NCBI GenBank assembly: GCA_019321725.1
Contig: CM033113.1
Coordinates: 13,454,001 to 13,518,000 of the forward strand
DNA: 64,000 nucleotides
Direction of reading: 5' to 3'
Source of the DNA: Paulownia fortunei
Taxonomy: Eukaryota; Streptophyta; Magnoliopsida; Lamiales; Paulowniaceae
Positions 1 through 12,884 of this stretch are shown here, one piece after another. Both the position numbers and the translations under genes were made by a program. How positions within the stretch are numbered: position 1 is the first letter of the stretch; each line of letters starts with the position of its first letter. Under the pieces are notes generated by a model. It was not told where the DNA came from and made no database searches. It saw nothing but the letters and a program-made list of their open reading frames with translations.

Positions 1-1937
1 GATTAGAGTTGTATAAGTTGTGTATAATATTAGATTTGAACCACCACTTGACACCTCAAGCTTTGCTACCTCAAGCTTAAGCCCACAAGCTACCACCTCA
101 AGTTTTCTTTATTTCTAAGCATTGAACCATGACCAAAAACCATTTTTTGAGCAATTTCACCTTTCAAACCTCCATATTTAATTTTATAAGTTCCTCTCAA
201 GTGATTCCAAGTAAAGAAAAAGTGAAGGAAGCAAAGGGAAGTAAGTAGGAGCAAGTAGAGGCTTAAAAGTGTGCATATGTGGGCTTAACTCATGTTTTTT
301 ATTTCAGTTCTTAAATTGTTTGAGGTTTTAAGATTTATAAAGCTTTTTTTATTGTTTATAATCATGTTAGGATATTATTTATGATCTTATAATTCACAAA
401 ATAAGTATTGTTAGCTGCAAAATCACAACAGAAATCACTTGGGATAGAAACTGTATACTTGCTGATTTTTAAGTATTTGATGCTTTATATATGTATAATA
501 AATTGATTAAAACCTATATATTTCACCATATATGTGTTTATAGATGATTTTAGATGATTTATGTAAGTTTGGAGAGGTTATAAATTAAAATATGGTTTGA
601 TATTTGAAGAGACACTCAAAACTGTCATGATAGAACTTGCAGTTTTTGTGTTGTGATAAAGGGGCCTGGTTTGCTGAGTTAAATCAGTGGGTTTTGGATA
701 TTATATAATATGGTTACATTTATCTACATGTCATATAAGTGTGGTAAAAAATTGGGAGTAATTGGATATGCTTAAGGATGTCAAAATTATCATGTAACTA
801 AATTGGACAAGAAGAAAATATGAAAATGTGAATCTATTCCATTTGATAACTTAGCATGTTTCAACCTAAACATATTGCGGTTGAGTTCTAACAATTAGGT
901 GCATGCTATAATAGTTATAATACTTCAATTACATGATGTTTCATATATCTAAGATGATAAATTAATTTGAGGGACTATATTGGGCTCTAATCTGTAAAAG
1001 CTTGATTGTTACCTAAATAGTTTGGTGTTTAAGAACTTAATATGAGATTTTATGCTTTCAACTTGTCAAATTGGGAATGGTGCTTGATGTTGGGTAATAT
1101 TACTGGCAATTTTTCATCTAAGGTTGGAGAGGAACACTAAACAAATCTAGAATAAACCAGCAATTAAGTAAAAAGTAATTAAAGATTCATTTCCAACTAC
1201 ATTGCGTAAACATAGTATGTCTTGAATTATTTATACCTCATGTGTTGATGATATTTAAATTGATTGGATGAAAAGTATATTATGCACCTTAAGAGGCTCA
1301 TGATTCTTGAAACATGTTGAGAGCAAGATGACTTGCATTTAATATTAAATGCACTATTCATGGGCATTTGTATGAACATGCATGACATACGGGTATAGTT
1401 GAGGTTCTTGCATGCACCATTTGATTTGAGAAATAATTTTTCATGTATAAGGATGTTTATTGGCCACTACTAGTGCACCGAGGCATGTGTGGCATGCTTA
1501 TGTGACATTTTAGTTATCATAAGTGGGATACTTTGTGGTGGATCACAAGAGAAGACATGGGGTGGACCTTTGGTGATCACGGGAGGATGGTCCACTTAAC
1601 CGTGCCTTTGTTATGATCGATGTTGCACCTTTTTGAGTGATCACAGGGAAAGACAAGGATTGTACCTCTGGGGGTTATAGGAGGATGGCCCACTCGACTG
1701 TATCAATCTGTTATTGTCCATTTGATTATTGATATTTTGCAAAGCACTTTCCGATGTATAGTAGGTGTGCCAAAGGTCTAATAAAATGAAGTGATTCTCA
1801 AACAAAACTCTTAGATTTATAAGTACTCATTATGACACAATTCTAGCATCAAATCTTAGAGATGAGTTGCATAAAATTTTATATCATACTCTTAGCATGC
1901 ATAATTTTTATTATTAAGCATTAGCTCATGTAGTTCA
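1..1937 (+). mobile_element. X-family LTR, left part (continues beyond window start)
   Basis: The first bases (gattagagttgtataagt) match the X LTR at 43022. Later segments match the X LTR at 32521-34731, including the block starting ctactagtgcaccgaggc (1469) and the gatcac-rich segment at 1550-1690. I see no coding capacity. The LTR start lies left of the window. The LTR is broken at 1938 by a Y LTR and resumes near 3195. Confidence 0.8.
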
Positions 1938-3194
1938 TGTTGGGTTCGGTATAATCGTAGGAGCAAGCACATCAAAAAATAGTTTTTTTATAATTAAAAG
2001 GATTTATCAGATAAACACATCCCCTTAATTTGAAAGTGATTCTAACAATTGCGCTTGTTCAAGTAAATATATAAATAAATATATTAAATTTTGGATTTAT
2101 ACATTTGAACATTTTGGTTGTTGTAGGGAATGAAGATATCAATTTCTATATTCTTGGCTTATCAATCTCGCTGGGATCTATATATCTTCCCTCTATCATG
2201 TCCACAATATAAAAAGTAATACCGATTAAAAGGATTCGTTAGTATCCTTAAAATCATTTTCTAAACAAGATCCAGAGTAAATTTTTCCCTTTAACCCAAT
2301 TAATGGATTAAGAACAAGCTATCAAAAATAATAAAGATGAATTCTTTAAGTTCTGAAAATATTGATATCAAGAGAATATCAAGAAAATAATTTTTAAAAA
2401 AAAACAAGAAAACAAGATTTTCAAGAAACCCTTTTCTTTTATTTTTCTTAGAGAAAAATAGAAGACAAGATGGAATTTTTGGTCCTTTCCCTATATATAA
2501 GGGCTGACTATTTCATTCTCTAATATTTGAAGAGTTTTATCAGTCATGAATGACCTCCAAGTGTGATATGGGAAATATTCTAAATCTAGTAACAAATCTT
2601 ATCATTTCTTTCGAACATATGTGAACTTATTTGAAACTATATTAGTCATAAAAAATTATTTACATATATTCTTGATATTTATTTGAACTCTTCAAATAAT
2701 ATTAAGATAGATAAATATCATAAATATATATATATATAATAAAAATCCTAGTGGCTGATTTTAATCACATAAAAATCAGCCACTATTTACTTATTTATAT
2801 ATAAATATATTAATTAAATAAATTATATTTATTTTAATTGACCTCTTCATATTCTAGTGGGCTTCCAAAGTGATCAACTTTAATTTTTGGGTTTGGACTT
2901 AAAAAGTCCGTATATCAATCGAATTGATTTAATCCTATATTAATAAATCCAATTCATTAATTTGAATTTACTCCAATTGGGCTTTCTTATCAAAATATGT
3001 CCAATTAAATAATTCAATTATTCAATTGAATAATTTAATTTAATCATTAAATTAAATAAAACCCTTAATTAATTAATTAATTAATCATTAATAATTAATT
3101 AATTTCCAACCATTAGAAAACTCCCAAAATAGAAATACCACTTTTCATAAAGATGTGTGACCCTAAGACCTCTGGTTTACTGGCTAGCAGTAGA
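1938..3194 (-). mobile_element. Y-family copia LTR, truncated, inserted in X LTR
   Basis: It begins tgttgggttcggtataatcg, the inverted 3' end of a Y LTR, and carries the long attaatt-rich tract typical of Y LTRs (2770-3110). It ends near the gtgtgaccctaagacc block, which matches the interior of other Y LTRs (for example 10620 and 24508). The LTR start half is missing, so this is a truncated solo LTR or fragment. The exact right edge is uncertain by about 20 bases. Confidence 0.7.
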
Positions 3195-3548
3195 GTTCCT
3201 ACAGGCTTTCAAAGATCAACGTATAGGGATGACGACTTGTTAGGCTATTTTGTGCGTTGTGCTTTTGATTTTAAAGTCTTATTATATTATATTAGTGACT
3301 TTATCCTATTTATCACTTTCAAAACCCCATCGTCAATGAGTTTGAGTTTGTGATTATTTTGATAGACCTTGTTATTATTGAAATAACTATCTACGTATAT
3401 ACAGTGCTATAGGATGTGAAAACACTTTACTTTTATTAGTGTTTTATCAAACTAACTAACTGTTTTTTTTTATACAAATGAATACATGCACAAACTATGT
3501 TGCATAGGTTGTTTATATATATGTATACATATTTTTGAGGTTGTGACA
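3195..3548 (+). mobile_element. X-family LTR, 3' tail
   Basis: The segment agttcctacaggctttcaaa followed by gatgacgacttgttaggct matches X LTRs at 34379 and 38810. The LTR ends ggttgtgaca at 3548, directly against G1 reverse transcriptase sequence. Together with 1-1937 it forms one X LTR split by a Y LTR. Confidence 0.78.
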
Positions 3549-4080
3549 AAATCAATCTTAGAAAATACTGATGCTCCCAACAATTGATCAAACATATCAT
3601 CTATTCTTAGAAGTGGATACTTATTCTTGACTGTTACTTTATTCAACTCCCTATAATCAATGTACAATCCTTATTTTTCATGAACAACACTAGTACTTCC
3701 CAAGGAGAATAACTAAGGCGAATGAAACCCTTATCAAAGAATTCTTGTAATTGAACTTTTAACTTTTTCAACTCTTTAGTGCTATTCAGTGTGGTGCTTT
3801 AGAAATAGGGGTAGTCCCTGACATAACATTAATCATAAATTCAATCTTTCGATCTGTTGGCAGTCCTGGTAAATCATTTGAAAATACCTCAAGAAATTTT
3901 TGAACCATATCTACATTTTCTGGCTTCAATTATGCTTTAACTGAAGTGTCCAGAACACTTGCCAAATATCCAACACAGCCTTTATTCAACATCTTTTTAG
4001 CTTTCAAAGCAGTTATAATTCAAAGCAATTATAATTGGCAAGGAATACGAGAATGAGGTATCACTAAACACAAACTGTTA
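3549..4080 (-). pseudogene. G1 reverse transcriptase N-terminal fragment (Ty3-gypsy)
   Basis: On the minus strand it encodes the start of a Ty3-gypsy reverse transcriptase. The motif [18 protein letters not shown] followed by [18 protein letters not shown] is the palm region that leads to the first catalytic Asp (KIDF). The sequence is cut right after this by the X LTR at 3548, so the YxDD box, RNase H and integrase are missing, probably displaced left of the window. Upstream, the protease-RT linker is readable only in pieces with stops. A 16-base tandem duplication near 4006-4037 shifts the frame relative to the sister copy G2. It is not functional. Confidence 0.85.
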
Positions 4081-4500
4081 TTCCCCAGGTGGCTGAAAAA
4101 TCATAATCTTCTTGTTACAATCAATTGTTGCATGATATTTGGTGAGCTAATTCATACCCAGAATAACCACAAAAAATTTGGTATTAGTAAAACAACAAGA
4201 TCCACATAGAGTGTCCTATCACTAATTTGAATAGAGCATGCCCTTAATATTTGGCTGGAATCCATTTCTTCCCCAGATGAAACTGTCATACTGTTCCTTA
4301 TTTTTTTAATAAATCTGCTGTAATGCCCAATTTTCTCACAAGTACATTTGATGCAAATGTATGTGTAGACATTGAATCTATCAATGTAATTACAGGTATC
4401 CCAAAAATTAAAATAGTACTTATGACTATGGAAGCATCTACATTAAATTGTTCTTGTGTCATTGCATATACTCTCCCTTGAACTCTCCCCTGCATTGTTG
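4081..4500 (-). pseudogene. G1 retroviral-type aspartic protease remnant
   Basis: The minus-strand reading contains a protease active-site region in which the usual D-S-G is read IDSMSTHTFAS, so the catalytic triad glycine is replaced. It is followed by a conserved LVRKLGITADLL stretch. The G2 copy at 48244-48462 keeps DSG, so the change is specific to G1. Upstream it joins gag near the motif GRVYAMTQEQ. Confidence 0.8.
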
Positions 4501-5443
4501 GTCAATCCTTTGCTATATGTCCAGACTTCTTACACTTAAAGAAACGATTAGTACACCTAAAGTATTCCCTAAAATAATTCTTCCCACACTTAGCACATTT
4601 AGGCCTTTCCACCATAGCAGAAGTCTACTCAACTCTAGGATGTTTTTCATTTTTTTGGCCTAATTTTTGCTCTCCTTTCTTCCACTGGTTTAGATTTCTT
4701 GGAGTAAATATTTGCTTCTTTTGTTGATAGGACTTCTCAATCTCTTTCTCATCTAAGTCAGCCACAGGGCCTTGTCCACAATTCCCTAACTCTGTTGTTG
4801 AAGACATTCTCATATCTCTTCTGATTTTAGGATTAAGGCCCCTTAGGAAATGATCCATCTTCTCATTGTTGTCTTTGGCGATGTATGACACATTCTTGCA
4901 ACTATCTTCAAATTTTCTCATTTAATCACATACAAACATCCCTTCTTGTTTTAACTCCAAGAGTTCTTTTACTTTGAGTGACCTAGCATCCCTAGTTAAA
5001 TACTTATCATAAAAGATTATTTTAAATCTCTCCCAAGTTAATTCTTCCATATTCACTGCAAGCTTAACTCCTTTCCATCAGGTTTTAGCATATTTCTTCA
5101 ACAAGAAAATTACACAGAGTACCTTCTTAGCATCATCAATACGCATGTAGTCAAAGATAATGTTCAATGATTTCACCTATTCCTCTGCAACTATGGGATC
5201 AGACCCACCATTAATATCAATAGGTTATATCTTCCTAAATTTCTCATACATAGCTTGTGAAGTATCCTATCGAGCTTGTGGTGGAGAAAGTTGATTTTAT
5301 TCTTGGTTTATTTGTTGCATATCTAGCAATTATTGTATTTGTTTATAGTACGTTCTAGTCTATTATTGAATAAGATCAGTCAAATTACCCACCAAACTAA
5401 GATTACCCTCATGATCATCCCTTGTCTATCTATTTAGTGCCAT
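4501..5443 (-). pseudogene. G1 gag remnant with broken zinc knuckle
   Basis: The minus-strand ATG at 5443 is in the position expected after the primer-binding site and leader. Fragments match G2 gag, for example [20 protein letters not shown] and the following [14 protein letters not shown], which is the C-terminal part of a retrotransposon gag domain. Near 4505-4540 a zinc-knuckle relic reads CKKSGHIAKD and then TGA where the last Cys is expected. Many stops and frameshifts are present. Gag normally packages element RNA; this copy cannot. Confidence 0.8.
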
Positions 5444-5628
5444 GACCTACTATACATTGCCCAATCTCATTCCATTCATTAGCCAATAATAAATGCATAA
5501 TCATGACAATAACATAAATGAGATCTAATCAAGTAAACATAAAAGCAAATAAATAAATAGTTGATCGAGTTTCCCAACTAGGATATGTTCATATGCCTTT
5601 TTCTATCTTTATGAATGACTAAACCTCC

Positions 5629-5640
5629 ACTCTGATACTA
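5629..5640 (-). other. G1 primer-binding site (initiator tRNA-Met)
   Basis: Read on the minus strand it is TAGTATCAGAG followed by TGG, one base different from the usual plant TGGTATCAGAG. It lies five bases inside the LTR boundary (gtttg spacer), exactly as in G2. It fixes the element's orientation and the 5' LTR edge. Confidence 0.85.
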
Positions 5641-5645
5641 CAAAC

Positions 5646-8130
5646 TGTAACACCCCTTAACCAAACTATAGAGCCTAACAAGCTGATATATTTAAGTTAA
5701 GAAATGTTAACATTTTATCAATACTAGAGTTATGGTTTTGATAAAAAGTTTCCTTTTTGGTTATATTTGGAAAAAAACTTGAATTTATTTGTTGTTTCAT
5801 TTCATTTTATACACACCATTTACATAAATTAAAATTGAGCACATGATGCTGTTGTCCCTTCTATAGATTAACACATCTATTTACAAAACCATAACTGAGC
5901 GGCTTATTTAAAACAAAAACAAAATTTTCAAAATAGGTTATAAAACTGCTCGAAACATGGCATATGAACAAATCTCTATCTGACCATTTTGGAGACTAAG
6001 TCAAGCTCTAAACATGTAATTTTTTACCTGCATCACAAGAATCTAATGAGCTAAAGGCTTAGTAAGGTGAAATTGATGCAATAACAAATATAGTACATGC
6101 AATTTAATCAATCATTAAAAATAGTGATCAATTCAATAACTTTCTTTCATAAATCATTATTTCGGGCCTTTGAAGTGTGGTACTTAACTGATAATGATAA
6201 GACCTTAGTTTTCAAAAACCTATTTTAATGATTGGCCAATAAGAGAAATAATATGGGGTTTACATACTTGGTTTTTCAACCTCATATTCTATCTCATTTA
6301 TAGTGGTTTTTCTATCTTGGTTTTTCAACCTTAAGTATTTGCCACTTTTTATTGGGTCCGTCGTTCTCTCCCACTTCTCTTGCCTACCTGACCATCAATC
6401 AAGTACCATGGCCAATAAGAGAAATAATATGGGGTTTCCATACTTGGTCTTTCAACATCATATTCTATCTCATTTATAGTGGTTTTTCTATATTGGTTTT
6501 TCAAACTCAAGTGTTTTCCACCTTTTATTGGGTTCGTCGTTCCCTCCCACTTCTCTTGCCTACCTGACCATCAATCAAATACCGTACTTCTTTTTTAAAA
6601 AACTAATTTTATTCTTGATAGTATCATGCTTCATGAACCATGAATGCATCAAACATTACATCATTTGTCAAATAATGACATTCACATTTAAATATGAAAA
6701 ATGTTATATGATTCTTGTGAGACAACAAATGAAAGATTAAAGTTACCTCAAGTTCGCTTTGTGCTAAGAAGTGAAAAGGTGAGTCTCTTTGGAAGGTATG
6801 ATGTGTTAAAGGCCTAACATAATTAAATTATGTACCTTTAAATATCCTTTTAATAAATTACATAATCTATTCTAATTAAAATTATATACACTTTATAATC
6901 TTTTGTAAATAATTACATATGATTACATGCGTTAAAAAACAAAACATACTCCATATATACTAGTAATTTAAGATATTAAACATTAGGGCATCCACTAAAT
7001 CACTAATAATTCAAACACAAAATATTAGGGTAGCCCCCAAACCTTGAACACAATCCAAAATATCCTAATTAACATGGTGTAAACTCAGTTCTAACTTAAA
7101 TTGAATCTAACCACTAATTAAGTAAACTAATCGCCATTATTCACTATCATTTATAGGAACTTCCAAACACAATATAGGCATTACAATATTAATAGGAAGA
7201 AGTATATTAATCATATTTCATAAAGCTATCAACTTTGCTAGAAACTAGCTTAACTAGTTTGGTTTTGGCTTCAAGTCTATCCCACTTGCGTTTTTATTCA
7301 TACAAAAAGATACTAAAACATGTAACCATCCAAGATACCATAAATTTATCATAAGAGATATTGAAAAAGAATATACCTTGATTAGATTGGAATTAAACAT
7401 CAAAATTAATGATTTTCAAGCTTAAAAGGGTAGAAACTTGCTCTAGTTTATGTTCTATGGATTCTTATGGATTGGATTCAACCTTTGTCAGTATGAGAGG
7501 GTAAAAATTTGGAAAAAACTTTGGAGAATAAGGGCTGGTCATTTTGAGGAGCTTCTACAAGAAAATATGGATAAAAATAATTTTGTTGACTTTCAAAGAG
7601 TGGTAAGAGAAGGGTGGTGATTGGTTGCCTCATGTTTGGTGTCTTCTCATGCCAAAACCACGCTTATGGGCTAGGGAGATGATAATTTCATATTATAATC
7701 AAGTACAATGTTGTTTAGAATGATTTCATGCAATTTAGTCAACCTACCAATCAAATTACAATATTTTGCATACTTAGTTCTTAGCCAAATGTGACATTTT
7801 AAGCAAATAATTATTTTACCATTTAACTAGTATGGAGTATTACAAATAATTCATTTCATGGACTTTTAACACATCAATTTTTTTTAATTGAGATACCAAG
7901 ATTTTCACTCCAAAAAGTCACTTAAGGAATATGTTACATCAATAAATAAAAGTTTGATCTCATATTTCATGTATTAATACATGTTAAGGCACAATGGGAG
8001 CATAAATAATAATTAAACATGTTCATCCAATTATGTTATTTCTATGTCATAATTCAATAATGCATATTGGTTAGATACATAGTCATGTAAGATGCTAGCC
8101 GAATGTGCAAATTACTATAATGTATTTTTT
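5646..8130 (-). mobile_element. G1 5' LTR (about 2.4 kb)
   Basis: It begins tgtaacaccccttaaccaaa (inverted LTR end) and runs to about 8130, where similarity to the G2 LTR end near 45108 fades. It aligns with G2 LTR pieces at 49705-50556, 63432-64000 and 44091-45108. It contains a two-copy tandem repeat (6234-6586). Short ORFs in it, including those at 6352 and 6528, are not supported as genes. Confidence 0.82.
6234..6586. repeat. Two-copy tandem repeat, unit 176 bp, in G1 LTR
   Basis: The start ggccaataagagaaataata occurs at 6234 and again at 6410, and both units end ctacctgaccatcaatcaa followed by ataccgt or gtaccat. The same part of the G2 LTR (50253-50446) has only one unit, so the duplication is specific to G1. 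It explains the two near-identical short ORFs found there. Confidence 0.9.
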
Positions 8131-9486
8131 GGAGAGTGATTGTCTTGTGGTGTGCAAGTTAGGCATTTAGATAAGATTGGACTAAGATTCATATGATTTT
8201 AAGAATGTGACATGCCTGATTTGAGTGAGAGCTTCATCATAGCATGTTTCCAATTGTCTTCATTCCATCTTCTTGTATTTTTTGCCAAATTACAAAAATA
8301 AACCTTACTGCTTAATTCTACTTTCATTACATGTGATAAAACTAAAAGAAACCTTAGAACAATTTTAATAGAAGGTATATAGAAGAGAGATAGAAGTATA
8401 TTTATAATAAAAAGCAAAGAAAGACGAGACTCACATGACTTATTTTAATTAAAACCCAAAAAATAACCAATCATGCATAAAATCAAACCAATCACATTGG
8501 CCTAGGCTCCATGATCATATAACTAGCATGCTTAACATAAATCATCACATGATAATGAAAACATGTAAATTTATCCATTACGTTATATGCAATTTCTTTC
8601 AAATTTGGGATCAAAATTCTTGATTTTTAAAGAAAAATAATTTTTAAAAAATTAATTATTAATTTTAATTTTGAAAACCAATTTTTGTGTAATGTTTGCA
8701 TGTCAAAATAAAAAAGGCATAAGTCTAAAACTTTTGCCTCTTTTCTTGACCACCATCAAGAATTTTTAATTTCTTAATCTTATCAAAAATCTTGGAAAAA
8801 CTTAATCAAGAAACTAATCTTTTTGATCAAGAAATCAACTTACTTGATTTTATTATTACCATCAATTCAATAATTTTAGGATTTCATAAATCTTGAAGTT
8901 TTTGAATCAAGATCTCACAAATCTTGAAGTCTTGAATTGAAGAATCAAATTCTTGAATGCAAAACATGATATCTTGAACTCAAGAATCATATTCTTGAAT
9001 TAAGAAATCAACTCTTGTGGTAATTCATTTCATTTTGATCTTCTTTCATGTTTTAACAATTAAAAAAAAATAATTGCATAACAATAACGTGATTAGACAG
9101 AACAAAAGAGGCATTCGTGTGTGTTGGGCAATTGAAACACTATTGTCGCAGCAGTTCCGACTGGTGTTGTGATGCCTCCAATTGGTGAAACACTATTGTC
9201 GCAGTAGTTTCGACTGGCGTTGTGATGCCTCTAACTGGCGCCACAGATCTAGTGCCCTAACAACGTTGGCGCCATAACGCCAATGCCCTGCTGGGTATTG
9301 TGTGCATGGATTTTTGGCCTTTTTTATTTATTTTGTTTTGTTTTTCTATTTCAACACTTGACAATAATAAACACATGATCCCAAACAAAGAAATTTATTG
9401 ATTCAATATCAACCACACATATTAATATTTAATTTCTCATAAATTAAATAAATATTGTCCAAAGGTATTACAAACACACAAATTTT
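8131..9486 (-). mobile_element. Y-copia leader remnant (unit E), minus strand
   Basis: It matches the non-coding leader of other Y copies. The block agacgagactcacatgactt (8423) recurs at 28705 as agacgagactcacaagcctc, and inverted in the plus-strand copy near 13370. It ends at a primer-binding site (9487-9499). The rest of the internal region is missing, cut off near 8130 by the G1 LTR. No ORF here is credible. The first about 60 bases are unassigned. Confidence 0.72.
9130..9240. repeat. Short tandem repeat, unit about 53 bp, GC-rich
   Basis: Two diverged copies start gaaacactattgtcgcag at 9134 and 9187, each followed by a ccgactgg / cgactggc block and gttgtgatgcctc. They lie in the Y leader just before the primer-binding site. 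Their GC content is clearly above the surrounding AT-rich DNA. Related GC-rich stretches occur at the same leader position near 20120-20290 and 29000-29126 / 32027-32110. Confidence 0.8.
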
Positions 9487-9499
9487 GGCTCTGATACCA
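9487..9499 (-). other. Y-copia primer-binding site (unit E)
   Basis: The minus-strand sequence TGGTATCAGAGCC is a perfect match to the usual plant initiator tRNA-Met primer-binding site, one base inside the LTR edge at 9501. Confidence 0.92.
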
Positions 9500-9500
9500 C

Positions 9501-10789
9501 TATTGGATTTGCATGATTTCGGGAAATGAATATGCAGTAGAATTAAAGACTTTTCAATAACAAAAACATGCATTACATCATATCTAATAAAAACGAATCC
9601 TAGAAACCTTTCGTAATTACTCAGTTGTACATTTTCTACTACCTAGCAGGAAAGTTTTAGAAACCTTTACCTAAATTTGCACTCTGTCTAAAGAAGATGC
9701 TTGTAATAATCTAAATCATTCTTTCCATGAACTCCTTCTTGAATTATGAATCTTGAATCTATCTGTGAACTGCTTTAACGAATCTTGATTCCATACCCCT
9801 CTTATTGGAAACAGTTCGCTTAGAGTTCTAAGTGTTACTTCTCTAAGTGTATTCTAAGTTTTACTTCTCTAAGCGTATCCACACATTAGAGTTTTCCACA
9901 CCAATGGAATCTATGATAGTAGATTCAAAAGGCCGATACTATACTAGAATTTGTGGAGTTAAATTCTTAAATGAACTAGTGAATAGAAGAATTGAACCCA
10001 TGAGGTTTCAACTTGCTCATTTCCTTATTTGATTCATTCTTTCCATCAAAGTCTAAGACAAGTTTAATTTTTGTAATTAAGCTTCTCAATGGGCATCCTA
10101 TGAGCCCATTAGATTGGGCTTGGACTTTAATTAATTTAATTAACTCCAATTAATTGATCCCCATTAATGAAATAAGCCCAACTTAATTAATTAATCCAAT
10201 TAATTAATTAATTGGTTCTTCTTGGGCTTTCTAATCATATTAGAACCAATTAAATAATCTTATTATTTAATATGACCAATTTAACTAGTTGATCATATCA
10301 ATTAATTAACTTTATTATGTGGGGCTTCTAATCATATTAGGTTCGATTAAATAATTATATTCTTTAATCCAATAAATTAATTTAACCCCTTAAAATAATT
10401 AATACCCTACTTAATTAATTGATTATATCATATAATTAATTAGCTCCGCATGGACTCCTTAATCTTATTAGGTCTAATTAAATAATTATATTATTTAATT
10501 AAATAAAATAATTAAACTCCTTTAATCAATTTGAGCCCAAGTTAATTAATCTCAATTAATTGATTTGATCCATCCCTTGGATATATCCTAACTACTAGTC
10601 TATTCTTTCCAACTTAGTGTGTGACCCAGGTTCACTCTAATCTAGTCGTAAGCTCACAATTAATTAATCCTTTCGAAAGTAACTATTAATTTTAAGATCC
10701 AACAAGTCCTGTGAAACACCTAGTAGTCCATCATAACTCTTAGTCTTAGCTGAAGTGCGAACCTATTCTAATTACGAATACTATGTAAG
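9501..10789 (-). mobile_element. Y LTR of unit E, first part
   Basis: It starts tattggatttgcatgatttc (inverted LTR end next to the primer-binding site). It contains the gagcccattagattgggcttgg block shared with 21251 and the attaatt-rich tract (10120-10570). It stops at ctatgtaag, where a plus-strand Y element begins. The alignment with the LTR at 24133-25526 continues at 18839, so this is one LTR split by an insertion. Confidence 0.82.
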
Positions 10790-12883
10790 TGTTAGGGTAA
10801 TGTTCGACGAGCCAACCAGTGGCCATTATTATATACTTGTAATAGACTCTCTTTTTTGATTAAACATTAAGAAAATATAATCTTCATCTTAAATTCATGT
10901 TAATTGAATTGGATGAAATCCCTAGATCATATATGACTATAGGGCATGTCGTGCATAAGATGGCAATATAGAACATGCCTCCATGATCGTGATCTTAAAC
11001 TAGTTCCAAGTCGAGGGTTTTTCGAGACTGGATACGAGTGCTTATTCAAAAACTGGTGTTGTGACACTAGTGTATATATACAAGTGCTTATTCAAAAACA
11101 AGTTCACTAAACAACCCCACAAAAAATTCTAATGGAAATATGATTATGAAATAGGAAGTTTCCAATCATTATGATAATGTATCATATAGTCCTTTGACTT
11201 GAGGCACTATTGTAATCTTATTCTCAACATGATGTACTTTGATTTATTCTCTAATTGTATAACAAGGGATATTTTATATGCATCATCTTTGATTATGGAG
11301 ATTAATAAGTGGACAACAAAGAATACGACACCATCTAAATGAGTAGGCTAACCTCCTATAATTTTACTGTACTTGATTCTAAAATCCATGGCTATGGTTG
11401 GGATTAGTAATTACGAAATGGATTTTGAATTAACATCAACAACTCAAATTACTTGGAGTGTTTTCATAGAATTGAGCTATTAGAATTTTGACTAATAATT
11501 TGTGCCTCAAGCTCAATTGAAAGATTAGTTGACTTAAGGACTAGACTTGCATGGTATTCATAATTGAAAGAGTTCACCAACTTCGCCTATGTCTAGGTCT
11601 TCATTCCGTGTTGCTAGATGCTAATCATGAATTGTGAGATTTTTAGAATTAATGGGTTAGTTCTAAGATGATTAATTAAGTTTAAAAATTAATCAAGAAT
11701 AATTAAATTAATTATTTGACAAAGTCACAAGAGTTGTGAGTCCATTACTAGCATATGGGTGAACCTAAGGGGTCACACACTAACTCAGAGAAGCTCATTT
11801 GTTGTTTAAGTAGATACTCTAAGAGTTGGATTATATTTACTTTATAAGATTAATTAAATAAGGCTTGCTTAATTTAAGTGTTGAATTAATTCAATTGATT
11901 ACTTAGATCAATTAATTGACTTAATTAGATTAGGTAGACCATCATGAAACAAGTAATTAATTGTTTGGAATAATTAATTATGGGTTTTTATAATTCATTG
12001 GATGAATGAACTTAATTGATTGGATCAATTAAATTAAGTTTAATTATTTTAGACCAAGGCCCATTAGGTATTGGCTTGTAGGAAACCCGTGAGGAATTTA
12101 ATTAAGAATTAAATTCCAAGATTAACTAAGAGATTAAATATTTGATTAGAATTATAGACTTAGCATAAGTCTTTAACTTGGAATTAAAGACTTACCTTAT
12201 GTCTTTAATATGGAATTAAAGACTTGTTATATTCTTCCAAGTAAGACTTGGAAAGGGGATGAAAGATATACCTTTTAGAATCCAAGATGGTCTTGGATTG
12301 TTGCCATATGATTGGAGATAGGGGAGTTATAAAAGCCCCTACCCTATGGCCAAAAATTACAAGATTTATTCTTGCAAAATTTGGCCATCTCTCTCTCTCT
12401 CAAAGACGAGAAAAACACTCTCTTCTCCTAGTTCTTTTGATCAATTCTTCTTTGACCTTGTTGAATTAAGAGTTGATCAAATACCCAATAGTAAATAGTG
12501 ATTTACATTCATTCCAAAAACCCCAACATAAATTTTGATACGAATTATCGAATTCTAGTCTACTAACATAGGCTAAATTACAAGTGGGCATTCGAGGTGT
12601 GGATATGACTTAGAGGATCAACTCTTAGAAGATCTTGGCGAATTCAACCAGCTGGATAGGAGATTGATGAAGTTTTGAAAAGGTTTTAGAGTATTCTTCT
12701 TTAATTCAATTCAAGTATAAATTGCTTATCCCTTGAATTTATTTAGGGTATCAATCGTATTTCAATTATGTATAATCGATCAAATCACAACGAACCCGAA
12801 ACACCTATATATATATTTGATGCATGTTGTTTTAATATTAAAATCCATTGTGCTTGGGTTCTCATGGTATTAGGAACCCAACA
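10790..12883 (+). mobile_element. Y element C, 5' LTR (2094 bp)
   Basis: It starts TGTTAGGGTAATGTTCGACG and ends GGAACCCAACA, with inverted TGTT...AACA-type ends, followed after one base by a primer-binding site. It matches the 3' LTR at 17365-18838. It contains attaatt-rich sequence at 11650-12120. The short ORF at 12287-12469 lies wholly inside it and is not a gene. Confidence 0.9.
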
Positions 12884-12884
12884 G

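Noticed and set aside
12287..12469. Short ORF with leucine-rich end
   Set aside because: Lies wholly in the element C 5' LTR; deleted from the 3' LTR.
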